Source: Caryophanales bacterium UBA6768
GTDB lineage: Bacteria > Bacillota > Bacilli > Bacillales_D > Amphibacillaceae
Length of the DNA: 17,869 nt
Assembly: GCA_002453315.1 (NCBI GenBank)
Contig: DKGO01000005.1
Span: 1-17,869, forward strand
Reading direction: 5' to 3'
The position numbers and the translations under genes were made by a program. Positions 8,256 through 16,615 of this stretch are shown here, one piece after another; positions within the stretch are counted from its first letter, which is position 1; each line of letters opens with the position of its first letter. The notes beneath the pieces are model-generated. The model did not search any database. It saw only the letters and a program-made list of their open reading frames with translations, and had not been told where the DNA came from.

Positions 8256-8258
8256 AAT
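8250..8258 (+). promoter_or_regulatory. Extended -10 of the sulfurtransferase-tag operon
   Basis: TGTTAAAAT is an extended -10 (TG-N-TAAAAT) about 30 nt upstream of the first sulfurtransferase start. The -35 region (ATATAT) is poor, as is common for extended -10 promoters. It overlaps the -35 of the divergent regulator promoter. Confidence 0.4.
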
Positions 8259-8289
8259 ATAGTTAATAGATAGAGATGGAGGTTATGAC

Positions 8290-9141
8290 ATGAATTTTAT
8301 CGTTTCCCCTAAATGGGTCCAGAAACAATTAGAAAATGAGCTGGATATAGCCATCGTTGATGTAAGATTTTCATTAGCGGATCCCGACTATGGTAGACGT
8401 ACTTATGAAGAGGAGCACATAAAAGGGGCCGTCTATTTAGATTTGAACATAGATTTGTCAAGTGAACCACAAGTGCACGGAGGCAATCATCCTTTGCCAA
8501 ATATAGAATCGTTAGCCTCGAAATTAAGTAGTCTAGGAATCGATGAAAAAACAACAGTGGTTATTTATGATGAAGCAAATGATATGTTTGCCTCAAGAGC
8601 ATGGTGGTTACTCTATTATATGGGCCATGAAAAAGTGCATATAATGGATGGGGGCATTAAGGCGTGGCAGCAATTAGGTTATGAAGTGACAGAAATAATC
8701 TCCCAACCATCGAAGAAGGTGTACAAGCCATCGATTCGGAACAATAAAATAGTTGATATGGAAACGGTGAAACATCGGGATCAGGATGAGTCAGTACTAA
8801 TTGATGCTCGGGCGAGGGAAAGATATTTAGGTGAAGTAGAGCCCTTGTATCATAAATCCGGCCATATACCTGGGGCGAAAAATTACTTTTGGCAAGATGT
8901 TTTTGATGTAGAAGGGAAATGGAAATCGGTCGAAAGTTTACAACAGGATTTTCAACAGTTAAAAAAAGACACTATTAAGGAAATCATTGTTTCTTGTGGA
9001 TCTGGTGTTTCCGCTTGTCCTAATATTGTTGCACTAAAAATGGCAGGTTTTAAAAATGTAAAATTATATCCGGGAAGCTTCAGTGATTGGATTTCATATG
9101 ATCATAATGAATTAGAAACAGTAGATGAGACGAATAATTAA
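8290..9141 (+). CDS. 3-mercaptopyruvate/thiosulfate sulfurtransferase, tandem rhodanese domains (copy 1)
   Basis: 283-residue protein with two rhodanese-like domains: an N-terminal inactive one (about 1-130) and a C-terminal catalytic one (about 150-275). The active-site loop is SCGSGVSAC with catalytic Cys236. A CGSG(V/T)-type loop is typical of mercaptopyruvate sulfurtransferases, whereas thiosulfate sulfurtransferases have CRKG. Other family motifs are DAR-ERYLGEVEP (172-185) and GHIPGAKNY (191-199). It would transfer sulfane sulfur to cyanide, thiols or thioredoxin in the cytoplasm. The ATG follows GGAGG with 7-nt spacing. It is followed after 19 nt by tag, and a diverged paralogue lies beyond tag. 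Confidence 0.9.
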   Translation: MNFIVSPKWVQKQLENELDIAIVDVRFSLADPDYGRRTYEEEHIKGAVYLDLNIDLSSEPQVHGGNHPLPNIESLASKLSSLGIDEKTTVVIYDEANDMFASRAWWLLYYMGHEKVHIMDGGIKAWQQLGYEVTEIISQPSKKVYKPSIRNNKIVDMETVKHRDQDESVLIDARARERYLGEVEPLYHKSGHIPGAKNYFWQDVFDVEGKWKSVESLQQDFQQLKKDTIKEIIVSCGSGVSACPNIVALKMAGFKNVKLYPGSFSDWISYDHNELETVDETNN

Positions 9142-9160
9142 CTGACAAAGGAGTTTCATA

Positions 9161-9730
9161 ATGGGAAAATCACGGTGTGCATGGGTGACAGCAGATGATA
9201 TTTATATCGAATATCACGATAAAGAATGGGGGGACTTTGGTTCCTTTCACAATGATCACTATTTGTTTGAAATGATCACTTTAGAAGGTGCACAAGCAGG
9301 CTTAAGCTGGATTGCAATTTTGAAAAGGCGAGAAAATTACCGAAAGGCATTTGCCCAATTTGATCCAGAAAAGGTAAGTAAATTGACAGAGGACGATATC
9401 GAAAGGTTAATGACCAATAAGGGAATTATTCGTAACCGTCGTAAAATTGAATCAACGATAAAAAATGCCCAAGCATTTGTGAAAATTCAACAACAATTTG
9501 GGAGCTTTTATGAATACTTATTAACATTATTCTCACAAGAATTACCAATCATCAATCATTGGAGAACAAACGAGGACGTTCCAGCAATGACAACCGATTC
9601 AGAAAAATTAAGTAAGGAACTTAAAAAACATGGTTTTTCGTTTGTTGGCCCAACGATTTGTTATTCATTTATGCAAGCTGTTGGAATGGTGAATGATCAT
9701 ACGAAGAACTGTTGGTTATATAAAGGTTAG
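9161..9730 (+). CDS. tag: DNA-3-methyladenine glycosylase I
   Basis: 189-residue base-excision repair enzyme that removes 3-methyladenine from alkylated DNA. By comparison with E. coli Tag, the zinc ligands are all present: Cys6 (SRCAW), His19 (YHDKEW), His180 and Cys184 (NDHTKNC). The base-binding LEGAQAGLSW (41-50) carries Glu42, equivalent to E. coli Glu38, and Trp50. GFSFVGPTICYSFMQAVG precedes the C-terminal zinc ligands. Length matches the family. The start ATG follows AAAGGAG. It sits between two sulfurtransferase genes with gaps of 19 and 20 nt, so it is very likely co-transcribed with them. The functional link is not obvious. Confidence 0.95.
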   Translation: MGKSRCAWVTADDIYIEYHDKEWGDFGSFHNDHYLFEMITLEGAQAGLSWIAILKRRENYRKAFAQFDPEKVSKLTEDDIERLMTNKGIIRNRRKIESTIKNAQAFVKIQQQFGSFYEYLLTLFSQELPIINHWRTNEDVPAMTTDSEKLSKELKKHGFSFVGPTICYSFMQAVGMVNDHTKNCWLYKG

Positions 9731-9750
9731 GGAAAAGGGGGATAATACTT

Positions 9751-10551
9751 ATGTCGATTTTTATAGATGAAAATACATTAAAAGAGAAATTAAACAATAA
9801 GAAAGAAAAGTTTTTTGTGATAGATGTTCGGGCTGATCAAGCATTATATGAAGAGGGACATATACCACGGGCTATTTATATTAATCCAAGCAAATATATT
9901 TCTGGCACTAATCGTTTTTTTGTTGAACCCACTATTTTAGGAGGAAAGTTAGGGTCCGTTGGGATAGATGAACAGAGCGAACTTATCATTTACGATGGGG
10001 GTAACAATCGTAATGCCGCAAAATCATGGGTTGCCTTATACTACATCGGCCATGAAAATCTTAAAATTTTACAAGGTGGGTTTTCAGCATGGGAAAATAG
10101 TGAAAATCCCATCACAAAGGAAAAACAGGATTATCAGGCAACGGCATACTCTGTTTCACCTAAAGAACATGTAGTAAAATCGCTTGAGGATATTCGGCAG
10201 TCGGTAACAGACGATACGAAAACGTTAATCGATTCCCGGTCACATGATAGATATATTGGTAAAAAAGAACCGAAATATGCTAAAGCAGGTCATATTCCTT
10301 CGGCCGTCAATTTTTCCGCAAAAGACGTAATGAACGAAAAAGGACAATGGAAAAATAAACACCATTTACAAGAACATTTTGCTAGACTGGAGGGTCACGA
10401 TGATATAACTGTTTCTTGTGGGACAGGTGGATCGGCTTGTTTAAATATGATTGCATTAATTGAGGCGGGATTTTCAAATGTATCAATTTTTCCGGGTGGG
10501 TTTAAAGAATGGATTGATGCGAATGAGCCAATTGCAACCGAAGATGAGTAG
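9751..10551 (+). CDS. Sulfurtransferase with tandem rhodanese domains (copy 2)
   Basis: 266-residue paralogue of the gene at 8290. The N-terminal rhodanese domain spans about 1-120. The catalytic one spans about 140-260, with loop SCGTGGSAC and Cys223 as the sulfur-carrying residue. The GG in the loop, in place of the GV of mercaptopyruvate-type enzymes, may change substrate choice. DSR-HDRYIGKKEPKY (161-176) and GHIPSAVNF (180-188) align with copy 1. The N-terminal domain is shorter: after EEGHIPRA the copy 1 acidic and HGGNHPLP stretches are reduced. The ATG follows AGGGGG. The stop is only 9 bp from the stop of the convergent membrane-protein gene, with no terminator visible between them. 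Confidence 0.88.
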   Translation: MSIFIDENTLKEKLNNKKEKFFVIDVRADQALYEEGHIPRAIYINPSKYISGTNRFFVEPTILGGKLGSVGIDEQSELIIYDGGNNRNAAKSWVALYYIGHENLKILQGGFSAWENSENPITKEKQDYQATAYSVSPKEHVVKSLEDIRQSVTDDTKTLIDSRSHDRYIGKKEPKYAKAGHIPSAVNFSAKDVMNEKGQWKNKHHLQEHFARLEGHDDITVSCGTGGSACLNMIALIEAGFSNVSIFPGGFKEWIDANEPIATEDE

Positions 10552-10560
10552 TATTTGCTG

Positions 10561-10980
10561 TTAAATCGTCTTTCCTTTCTTTTTTGCATCGGCATCTAAT
10601 CCCGTGCCTATGGCAATCCCAATTCCTAGTCCGATTGGTAAACCTAAGGCAATATCATCGAATATAGTTAATCCAAAAACCATACCTAAACAAATTCCGA
10701 TGGACAAAAAGATACTTATGTAATAACCTTCTGAAATCAAGTTGTGTTTTTTCTCAAGGTGAGAGACCATCTGGTTAATTGTCTGTTTATGTATTTTATC
10801 ATCAATTTCTCCCTGATTATTTAAATGATTCTTTAATTCATGGAGATGGGATTCTAACTGCAATATTAGTTGTTGACATTCTTTGCAATCATGTGAGTAG
10901 GTATTTAATTGCTCGATAATCCGGGCACATTTATTGAGTTGTAGTTTCGTGACAAGTTGTTTTACAACATACTTAACCAT
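10561..10980 (-). CDS. Small glycine-rich (glycine-zipper-like) membrane protein, start uncertain
   Basis: No specific family recognised. From the ATG at 10980 the product is 139 residues. It has a charged helical N-terminal half with a CKEC pair (Cys32 and Cys35) and amphipathic Leu/His repeats. Two hydrophobic segments follow, about 86-107 and 110-128. The second is a glycine zipper (IALGLPIGLGIGIAIGTGLDA) before a lysine-rich tail (DAKKKGK). The frame stays open to an ATG at 11043, but the extra 21 codons begin with a stretch clearly derived from a chemoreceptor C-terminus (MDEISRSAERLALS). That ATG has no Shine-Dalgarno. The ATG at 10980 also lacks a convincing ribosome site, so the gene may have lost its true 5' end. 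It is probably a membrane-associated protein of unknown role. Confidence 0.6.
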   Translation of the reverse strand: MVKYVVKQLVTKLQLNKCARIIEQLNTYSHDCKECQQLILQLESHLHELKNHLNNQGEIDDKIHKQTINQMVSHLEKKHNLISEGYYISIFLSIGICLGMVFGLTIFDDIALGLPIGLGIGIAIGTGLDADAKKKGKTI

Positions 10981-11001
10981 ATAAAAATAACATTTGCACA
11001 A

Positions 11002-11165
11002 ACTAAGAGCAAGTCTTTCTGCACTTCTAGAAATTTCGTCCATTGAACTAGAGGTTTGTTCGGTTGAAGCGGATGATTGTTCAATCCTGTTGGACTTCCT
11101 CGTAACCTTTGTTCAAAGAATTGACGACATCATTGGTTTCCACCTGAATTGATTAGTTATTTTCG
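11002..11165 (-). pseudogene. Remnant of a third methyl-accepting chemotaxis protein gene
   Basis: Read on the minus strand, about 11100-11145 encodes IQVETNDVVNSLNKGYEEVQQ. About 11002-11085 encodes [27 protein letters not shown] in another frame. Both match the C-terminal signalling domain of the intact receptors. Compared with them, roughly 59 codons between GYEEV-Q-G and EQSSAS are missing, the join is out of frame, and the N-terminal three quarters are absent. At the upstream end the alignment also lacks about 10 nt near an ITN motif. It lies 19 bp beyond the stop of the intact receptor gene and merges into the next small ORF. It mixes traits of both intact copies (IQVET and EQSSAS like 13439-15178, [13 protein letters not shown] like 11184-12932), so it is a third paralogue. 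Confidence 0.8.
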
Positions 11166-11183
11166 ATATATATGGAATCATTT

Positions 11184-12932
11184 TTAGTTCTTAAATTTGA
11201 AAATGTTAATCTCCTTATTTAAATCTTTAGCTAAAGAGGCTAAGTTTCCAGCACTATTTGAAATTTCATCCATTGAGCTAGATGTTTGTTCTGTAGAAGC
11301 AGAGGTTTCCTCGACTCCAGCAGCTGCCTCTTCTGATACTGCGGCAATTTCACTAATCAGCTCATTCATCTGTTGACTACTTTCCGTGATTTCCTTTAGT
11401 TCGTTTGCGATGTTTTGGATATTATTGACCATCGAAGTGACGGAATTATCAATAGTTTGAAAACTTTCACCTGTCTTATCAAGCTGATCTATTCCTTGTT
11501 TTACTTCTTCATAACCTTCATTTAAAGAGTTAACGACATCGTCTGTTTCTGTTTGAATCGTCTGCACAATATTCGTTATTTCTTGTACAGAACTTCCAAC
11601 CTCTTCGGCAAGCTTCCTAACTTCATCAGCTACGACAGCGAAGCCCTTTCCGTGTTCACCAGCACGAGCCGCTTCAATAGCAGCATTTAATGCTAATAAA
11701 TTCGTTTGTTCAGCAATATCTTTAACGACATCGACAAGTTGGGAGATGTTGTCGGATTTTTGTTCGAGTCCACTAACTTGATGTACAGCTTCTGACACAA
11801 TCTGATCGATTCGCTTCATTTGTTCGACAGACTTCCCCATTAACTGAGAACCATCAGAGGTTATCGTTAAGACACCTTCAGTTGATAATGCAATGTCCTC
11901 CCCTTTTTCTTGAGATTGTTGGATTGTAGTGACAAAATCATTCATATTTTCGGTTAAATGTTGGGCACTATCTGATTGCCTTTCTGCTCCCGTAGCTAGC
12001 TCCTCCATTGTAGTTACCATTTGTTCACTACCAATTTTCACTTCAAGAGCAGCAGTGTTTAATCCATTACTACTTTCTTGCACAGATTTAGCAACATCAG
12101 ACACTTTGGCAATAACATGTTGCATGTTATTTTTTAAAGTATTGGCAGCATCTGATAACTGGCCAATTTCATCCCGACCTTCATAATTTATCTCATTGAC
12201 AAGTAAATTTCCGTCGGCCATTTCTTTGATCATCTCGACAACTTTTGATAAATGTTTATAGACGATACGAGATATGAGTAACATAATAAAGACACCAGTA
12301 ATAATACTTACAATATTAGCAATAATGAGTAAATAACGACTATGGTCCATACTATTATTTGCTTTTACGACTGATGTTTGTTGATTTTCCTTTCCAAGTT
12401 CAATTAATTCTTCAATAAATGTTACTGAATTAGCCTTTATATTTCTAACCTTACTTCTAACATATAATAATCGATCCTCATCTTCTAAACTATTTAAAAT
12501 ATCATTTAAAAACAATTCATCCATCTCGGCAATATTGTCTTTTATAAAATTGAAGTATTTTAATTCTTCGCCGTCTGTGTATTGTTTTTCCAATCGGGAA
12601 AGTAGTTTAGCAGTTTGCTCCTGTCCAGCTTCATAATCTTCAAGATGGGTGCGGGAGTTTACGATAATATAGTTAGCAGCCAATGAGTCCTTTTGTTCAA
12701 TTAGTAATGAAAGCTCCCCTAAATCAATGGCAAGCTGACTTTTATTTTGAATATCGGAAACATTTGATTTTGCATCAGTTAACTGGATAAAGACAACTGT
12801 AGTTGCAGTGATAAAAAGAATGATAGAAATGAGGAATGCAAGTAAATATTTTCCGCCAATTTTCAAATGACGAAAGCGCAAATATAGGAATAATTTATTT
12901 GATGCAGGTGATTTGGACGGTTTCTTCATCAT
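11184..12932 (-). CDS. Methyl-accepting chemotaxis protein (chemoreceptor A)
   Basis: 582-residue transmembrane chemoreceptor. Order: basic N-terminus, TM1 (about 29-50), extracellular helical sensor domain (about 51-198), TM2 (about 200-224), HAMP (about 221-275) and a long coiled-coil signalling domain. The CheA/CheW-binding hairpin tip is [21 protein letters not shown] (408-428). Glutamine/glutamate-rich segments on both sides are likely methylation sites. No CheR-tethering pentapeptide is seen at the C-terminus. The ligand cannot be inferred. Two adjacent ATGs (12932 and 12929) share the AGGGGG site, the second having the better 7-nt spacing. A SigD-like motif lies upstream. It is the tandem partner of the gene at 13439-15178. 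Confidence 0.93.
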   Translation of the reverse strand: MMKKPSKSPASNKLFLYLRFRHLKIGGKYLLAFLISIILFITATTVVFIQLTDAKSNVSDIQNKSQLAIDLGELSLLIEQKDSLAANYIIVNSRTHLEDYEAGQEQTAKLLSRLEKQYTDGEELKYFNFIKDNIAEMDELFLNDILNSLEDEDRLLYVRSKVRNIKANSVTFIEELIELGKENQQTSVVKANNSMDHSRYLLIIANIVSIITGVFIMLLISRIVYKHLSKVVEMIKEMADGNLLVNEINYEGRDEIGQLSDAANTLKNNMQHVIAKVSDVAKSVQESSNGLNTAALEVKIGSEQMVTTMEELATGAERQSDSAQHLTENMNDFVTTIQQSQEKGEDIALSTEGVLTITSDGSQLMGKSVEQMKRIDQIVSEAVHQVSGLEQKSDNISQLVDVVKDIAEQTNLLALNAAIEAARAGEHGKGFAVVADEVRKLAEEVGSSVQEITNIVQTIQTETDDVVNSLNEGYEEVKQGIDQLDKTGESFQTIDNSVTSMVNNIQNIANELKEITESSQQMNELISEIAAVSEEAAAGVEETSASTEQTSSSMDEISNSAGNLASLAKDLNKEINIFKFKN

Positions 12933-12976
12933 GAGTCCCCCTTAAAGTATTAAGAAAGTTTTATTTGTTTAAATAG

Positions 12977-13003
12977 ATATCAATCTCATTATCATTTTTT
13001 TTA
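12977..13003 (-). promoter_or_regulatory. Possible SigD (motility) promoter for chemoreceptor A
   Basis: The minus strand has TAAA (13000-13003), a 15-nt spacer, then ATTGATAT (12977-12984). The Bacillus SigD consensus is TAAA-N15-GCCGATAT, so all four -35 positions and GATAT match. Chemoreceptor genes are classic SigD targets. The spacer is AT-rich, so a chance match is possible. Confidence 0.4.
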
Positions 13004-13312
13004 ATTTTTAAAATTGAAAGGTAAACCATTTGGGGGCTTCCCATGCTGTTTATTTAAGGGCTAAAGGTGTTAATAACGTCTATTCATCCCCACATTTTGA
13101 GGAGGATACCCTAGTTAAATTTAGACAGAAATAAAGTGACGAAATGATAAATTAATTTATTGGGAATTGCTTTAGTTATTTTAGATATTCAAATATGAAC
13201 ATTTTGTGGAAAAAAGAATAAAATTTTGCAAAAAAGGTATCTTTTTAAAAATAATAATATGAATGTCTCGATTAAGCAAGTGAATTTAGGAATTTCTTCC
13301 TTATTTAGATGG
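13004..13312. other. Intergenic stretch with no assignable gene
   Basis: This AT-rich gap between the two chemoreceptor genes contains no convincing coding region. A 64-codon minus-strand frame (13189-13383) lacks a ribosome site, overlaps the terminator stem and is rich in Phe/Leu/Ile as expected from AT-rich noise. A GC-richer patch at about 13020-13115 (GGGGGCTTCCC, GAGGAGG) is not explained. I could not match it to a riboswitch class I know. Confidence 0.4.
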
Positions 13313-13348
13313 AAAAACTCCCTATTTATAAAAAGAAAGTAGGGAGTT
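13313..13348 (-). terminator. Intrinsic terminator of chemoreceptor B
   Basis: AACTCCCTA (13316-13324) and TAGGGAGTT (13340-13348) form a perfect 9-bp stem with a 15-nt loop. On the minus strand the stem is followed by a T-run (five T including the end of the stem). It lies about 90 nt beyond the stop of the gene at 13439-15178. In the plus direction no T-run follows. Confidence 0.75.
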
Positions 13349-13438
13349 ATCATATTTGGGACATTTAAACTATTATTAAGCAATAATACATACTAAAGGG
13401 AATCGAAAAAGTTCATTTAGAAAATAGCCAAGATAATA

Positions 13439-15178
13439 TTACTCTACTTTAAACATATTAATATTTTCAGTCATCTCTTTGGAGAGTAGAGTTAGTTTAT
13501 TTACGCTCTCGGCAATTTCGTCCATTGAACTTGACGTTTCTTCCATTGATGCTGATGATTGTTCGACCCCAGCAGCGGCTTCCTCTGAGACAGTGGCAAT
13601 TTCATTTATAAGTTCATTCATCTGATGACTATCTTCCGTAATTTCCTTTAATTCATTGGCAATACTTTGGACATTACTTACCATCGATGCAATCGAATCG
13701 TCTATTGTTTGAAAGCTTTCACCTGTCTTATCTAATTGTTCAATTCCATGTTTCACTTCTTCATATCCATCGTTTAAAGAATCAACGACGTCATCAGTTT
13801 CCACTTGGATTGATTGTACAATATTTGTAATTTCCTGGACGGATGTGCCTACTTCCTCCGCTAGCTTCCTCACTTCATCAGCTACAACAGCAAAGCCTTT
13901 TCCATGTTCTCCAGCACGGGCTGCCTCTATTGCGGCATTTAAAGCTAACAAATTTGTTTGTTCGGCAATGTCATGAACTACTTCGACAAGTCGGGAAATA
14001 TTAGTCGTTTTTTGTTCTAGACCTTTTACCTTTTTGACGGCGTTCATGACAATAAAATCAATTCTTTTCATTTGTTCGACTGATTCATTCATTAATTGTG
14101 AACCATCAGAGGTTAACGTTAAAACCTTTTCTGTTGAAACAGCAACGTCGAAGCCTTTTTGTTGCGAATCATTTACTGAAGAAACAAATGTGTTCATATT
14201 CTCAGTTAAGTTTTGGGAACTATTAGATTGTCTTTCTGCTCCTGTTGCAAGTTCCTCCATTGTCAGTACCATTTGTTCGCTACCACTTTTTACTTCATTA
14301 ATGGCAGTGTTTAAACTATTACTACTTAACTCTACTGACCGGGATGCTTGAATCACTTTGGAGATAACTTGATTCATATTATTTTTTAAAGTGTTTGCAG
14401 CTTTAGATAGATAGCCAATTTCGTCACGGCCATTATAATCGATTTGCATCACGGTCAAATTTCCATCCGCCATTTCCTGCATCATATCGACTACCTTACG
14501 TAAATTTTTATAAACTACACGTGTAATGAATAACATAATCATCAAGCCAATGAAAATGCTAACCAAATTAGCAACAATTAATATGTAATTACTTTGTTCT
14601 ACACTTTCATTTGCATGAAAGGTAGTAGAACGATAATTTTCTTCACTAGATTCAATAAAAAAGTTAATGACGGAGACAGTTTTAGATTTGATACTCCTAA
14701 AATCACTCCGTATTTTATTCACCTTTTCTTCATCTTGAACATTATTGACGAGATCGTTCAAAAAAGCATTATCCATTTTTTCTAAATTGGATCGTATGTT
14801 ATTAATTAATTCTTTTTCTTCTGCTTTCCCTTGCCTCTCTAAGTCACTTAGTAATGTCTCTAATTCTTCCTGTCCATCCTCATACTCATAAATGTAATTA
14901 TCGGAACTAAAAATAATGTAACTAGCAATAATGGTATCTTTTTGTTCTAAGAGCAATGCAACCTTTCCTAAATCAATTGCCATTTGACTAGTTCCTGCCA
15001 TTTCATCAACGTTTTTACTAACATCAGATAATTGTAAATAAACAACGATGGTTGCGCTTACAAATAAAATAACTGAAATAAAAAATGCCAATAAATATTT
15101 ATAGCCGATTCGAATATTTTTAAATCGCAGAAAGGAAAAAATTTTTAACGGTGAAAAAATTGACCGTAATTTACCCAA
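13439..15178 (-). CDS. Methyl-accepting chemotaxis protein (chemoreceptor B)
   Basis: 579 residues from the chosen TTG at 15178, which has AGGGGG 7 nt upstream. An in-frame ATG at 15226 overlaps the TATAAT of the likely promoter and is rejected. With the TTG start, TM1 falls at about 28-50, as in chemoreceptor A. Then come an extracellular helical domain, TM2 at about 196-222, HAMP, and the signalling domain with the tip [21 protein letters not shown]. From the tip to ELKEITE the two receptors are almost identical (for example [14 protein letters not shown] then [10 protein letters not shown]). Their extracellular parts have diverged but keep the same length and LLEQKD. They probably sense different ligands and feed the same CheA arrays. 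An intrinsic terminator follows. Confidence 0.93.
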   Translation of the reverse strand: MGKLRSIFSPLKIFSFLRFKNIRIGYKYLLAFFISVILFVSATIVVYLQLSDVSKNVDEMAGTSQMAIDLGKVALLLEQKDTIIASYIIFSSDNYIYEYEDGQEELETLLSDLERQGKAEEKELINNIRSNLEKMDNAFLNDLVNNVQDEEKVNKIRSDFRSIKSKTVSVINFFIESSEENYRSTTFHANESVEQSNYILIVANLVSIFIGLMIMLFITRVVYKNLRKVVDMMQEMADGNLTVMQIDYNGRDEIGYLSKAANTLKNNMNQVISKVIQASRSVELSSNSLNTAINEVKSGSEQMVLTMEELATGAERQSNSSQNLTENMNTFVSSVNDSQQKGFDVAVSTEKVLTLTSDGSQLMNESVEQMKRIDFIVMNAVKKVKGLEQKTTNISRLVEVVHDIAEQTNLLALNAAIEAARAGEHGKGFAVVADEVRKLAEEVGTSVQEITNIVQSIQVETDDVVDSLNDGYEEVKHGIEQLDKTGESFQTIDDSIASMVSNVQSIANELKEITEDSHQMNELINEIATVSEEAAAGVEQSSASMEETSSSMDEIAESVNKLTLLSKEMTENINMFKVE

Positions 15179-15224
15179 GTTGATTCCCCCTAACATTAAA
15201 TGAATCGAAATAACTATTTTTCCC

Positions 15225-15230
15225 ATTATA
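15225..15230 (-). promoter_or_regulatory. SigA -10 of chemoreceptor B
   Basis: TATAAT on the minus strand, 46 nt upstream of the TTG start. The hexamer 17 bp upstream is TTTTTA, a weak -35. A 10-bp palindrome TTCACGTGAA (15238-15247) lies in the -35/-10 spacer and could be an operator. No SigD-like motif was seen here, unlike for chemoreceptor A. Confidence 0.4.
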
Positions 15231-15455
15231 GTCGATTTTCACGTGAATAAAAAGGGCTATTCGAATAATTGAATATTAATACTTATACAGTATTACGTTT
15301 TCAATAAGGAAGATTCATACACTTCGTACAATTTAGCGGGTGATCGGCCATTAACCACTCAAAAATCACTTTTCTTTCCATATGCGTATGAAAAAAGTAC
15401 ACTATAGATGAGTTCAGATTCGTGACTAGGAAAAATTGCAAAGGATGTGTATTTC

Positions 15456-16511
15456 ATGGAAACAGATATTAATGTTCGGAAAACAGAACATATTAAATTA
15501 TGTTTAACAGACCAGGTAGAAGGTGTAAATAAAACAACTGGCTTGGAAGGGATTTCTTTTATCCATAACGCACTTCCGGAAATCGACTTTAATGAAATAA
15601 ATTTACAGACAACTTTTTTACATAAACCACTTCAGGCACCGTTTTTAGTTAGTTCAATGACAGGTGGCTCCCAATTGGCAACAGACATTAATATTAATTT
15701 AGCAAAGGCAGCTGAGAAAAAAGGCTGGGCTATAGGATTAGGTTCAACACGTGCCTTGTTAGAAAGTAGTGCCCATGAGGATTCTTTTCTTATCCGTAAA
15801 CATGCAAAAACAACACCACTTATCGCTAATATTGGTGCCGTTCAATTTAATTATGGATATGGCCATGAAGAGTGCCAACGGATTGTTGATCTTACAGAAG
15901 CGGATTCACTTGTACTTCATCTTAATAGTTTACAAGAGGTGGTACAGGATGGAGGGGATTTAAACTTCAGTAATCTATTGCCAAAGATAGAAAAAGTATG
16001 TCGGCATTTGTCTGTCCCTGTCGGGGTGAAAGAAGTAGGATTTGGTATAGACGGTACTGTTGCAAAAAAATTACATGAAGCAGGAATAGCTTACATAGAT
16101 GTCGCCGGTGCAGGCGGGACCTCTTGGAGTCAAGTTGAAAAACTTCGGACTGAGGATCCATTAAGAAAACACGCTGCTGAAGCATTTAATAGTTGGGGAA
16201 TTCCAACGAAAGACTGTATCGTTTCTGTCAAAAGCGAGCTAGCTAATGTCCCGGTTGTAGCTAGTGGTGGTATGAAAACGGGATTGGATGCTGCAAAAGC
16301 AATTACACTTGGAGCAAATGTCGTTGGATTTGCGAGGGCCCTGTTACAAGCGGCAACAGAATCAGAAGAGGCAGTTTTAGCCGTGATGGAACAAATCGAA
16401 TTTGAATTGAAAATGACAATGTTTGGTATAGGTGTCTCATCAATTGAATCATTGCAACAGACGAGACGGGTGTCGATCATGGGGAAATCGTTGTTAGATG
16501 ATGAAAAATAG
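15456..16511 (+). CDS. fni: Type 2 isopentenyl-diphosphate delta-isomerase (FMN-dependent)
   Basis: 351-residue cytoplasmic flavoenzyme interconverting isopentenyl and dimethylallyl diphosphate in isoprenoid synthesis, using reduced FMN and Mg2+. Visible motifs: the N-terminal RKTEHI (8-13), MTGG (68-71) for FMN, HLNSLQE (155-161) giving the catalytic His155, Asn157, Gln160 and Glu161, VKEVGFG (191-197), GAGGTSW (218-224) and ASGG (269-272). Length agrees with the B. subtilis Fni family. The ATG at 15456 lies 10 nt after AGGA. An in-frame GTG at 15447 overlaps that site and is unlikely. The upstream 277-bp divergent gap with chemoreceptor B must hold its promoter, but I see no strong one (CACTATAGAT near 15400 is a weak candidate). 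Confidence 0.95.
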   Translation: METDINVRKTEHIKLCLTDQVEGVNKTTGLEGISFIHNALPEIDFNEINLQTTFLHKPLQAPFLVSSMTGGSQLATDININLAKAAEKKGWAIGLGSTRALLESSAHEDSFLIRKHAKTTPLIANIGAVQFNYGYGHEECQRIVDLTEADSLVLHLNSLQEVVQDGGDLNFSNLLPKIEKVCRHLSVPVGVKEVGFGIDGTVAKKLHEAGIAYIDVAGAGGTSWSQVEKLRTEDPLRKHAAEAFNSWGIPTKDCIVSVKSELANVPVVASGGMKTGLDAAKAITLGANVVGFARALLQAATESEEAVLAVMEQIEFELKMTMFGIGVSSIESLQQTRRVSIMGKSLLDDEK

Positions 16512-16568
16512 CAGATTATTTTTGTGATGGAATAGTAAGCAAACTATTTCAGATAGCATATATCTATA

Positions 16569-16577
16569 TGGTAAAAT
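16569..16577 (+). promoter_or_regulatory. Possible extended -10 upstream of the DsbA/FrnE-like gene
   Basis: TGGTAAAAT (TG-N-TAAAAT) lies 38 nt upstream of the TTG start. The corresponding -35 is poor. The gene may also be read through from fni, since no clear terminator separates them. Confidence 0.35.
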
Positions 16578-16615
16578 ACACTTAATAAAAGTTGACATTA
16601 AGTAGGTGTTTCAAG

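Noticed and set aside
12977..12998. Fur box (TGATAATGAGATTGATA on the minus strand)
   Set aside because: Only the first hexamer of the repeat matches well. The other two have several mismatches, and a SigD reading explains the same DNA better.
13020..13075. Cyclic-di-GMP riboswitch upstream of chemoreceptor A
   Set aside because: An isolated GGTAAACC resembles part of the motif, but it is on the wrong strand for the receptor and the GACGCAAAGCC core is missing.
13189..13383. 64-codon minus-strand frame
   Set aside because: No Shine-Dalgarno, low-complexity AT-driven composition, and it overlaps the receptor B terminator stem.
15224..15226. ATG as the start of chemoreceptor B
   Set aside because: It overlaps a TATAAT box and lacks a ribosome site. 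The TTG at 15178 has AGGGGG at ideal spacing and aligns TM1 with receptor A.
16531..16550. AATAGT/ACTATT inverted repeat after fni as a terminator
   Set aside because: Six weak AT pairs and no T-run.
16592..16597. TTGACA as a -35 for the DsbA/FrnE-like gene
   Set aside because: No -10 follows at 16-18 bp, and the spacing would place the transcription start inside the gene. The same TTG as a start codon has no ribosome site.
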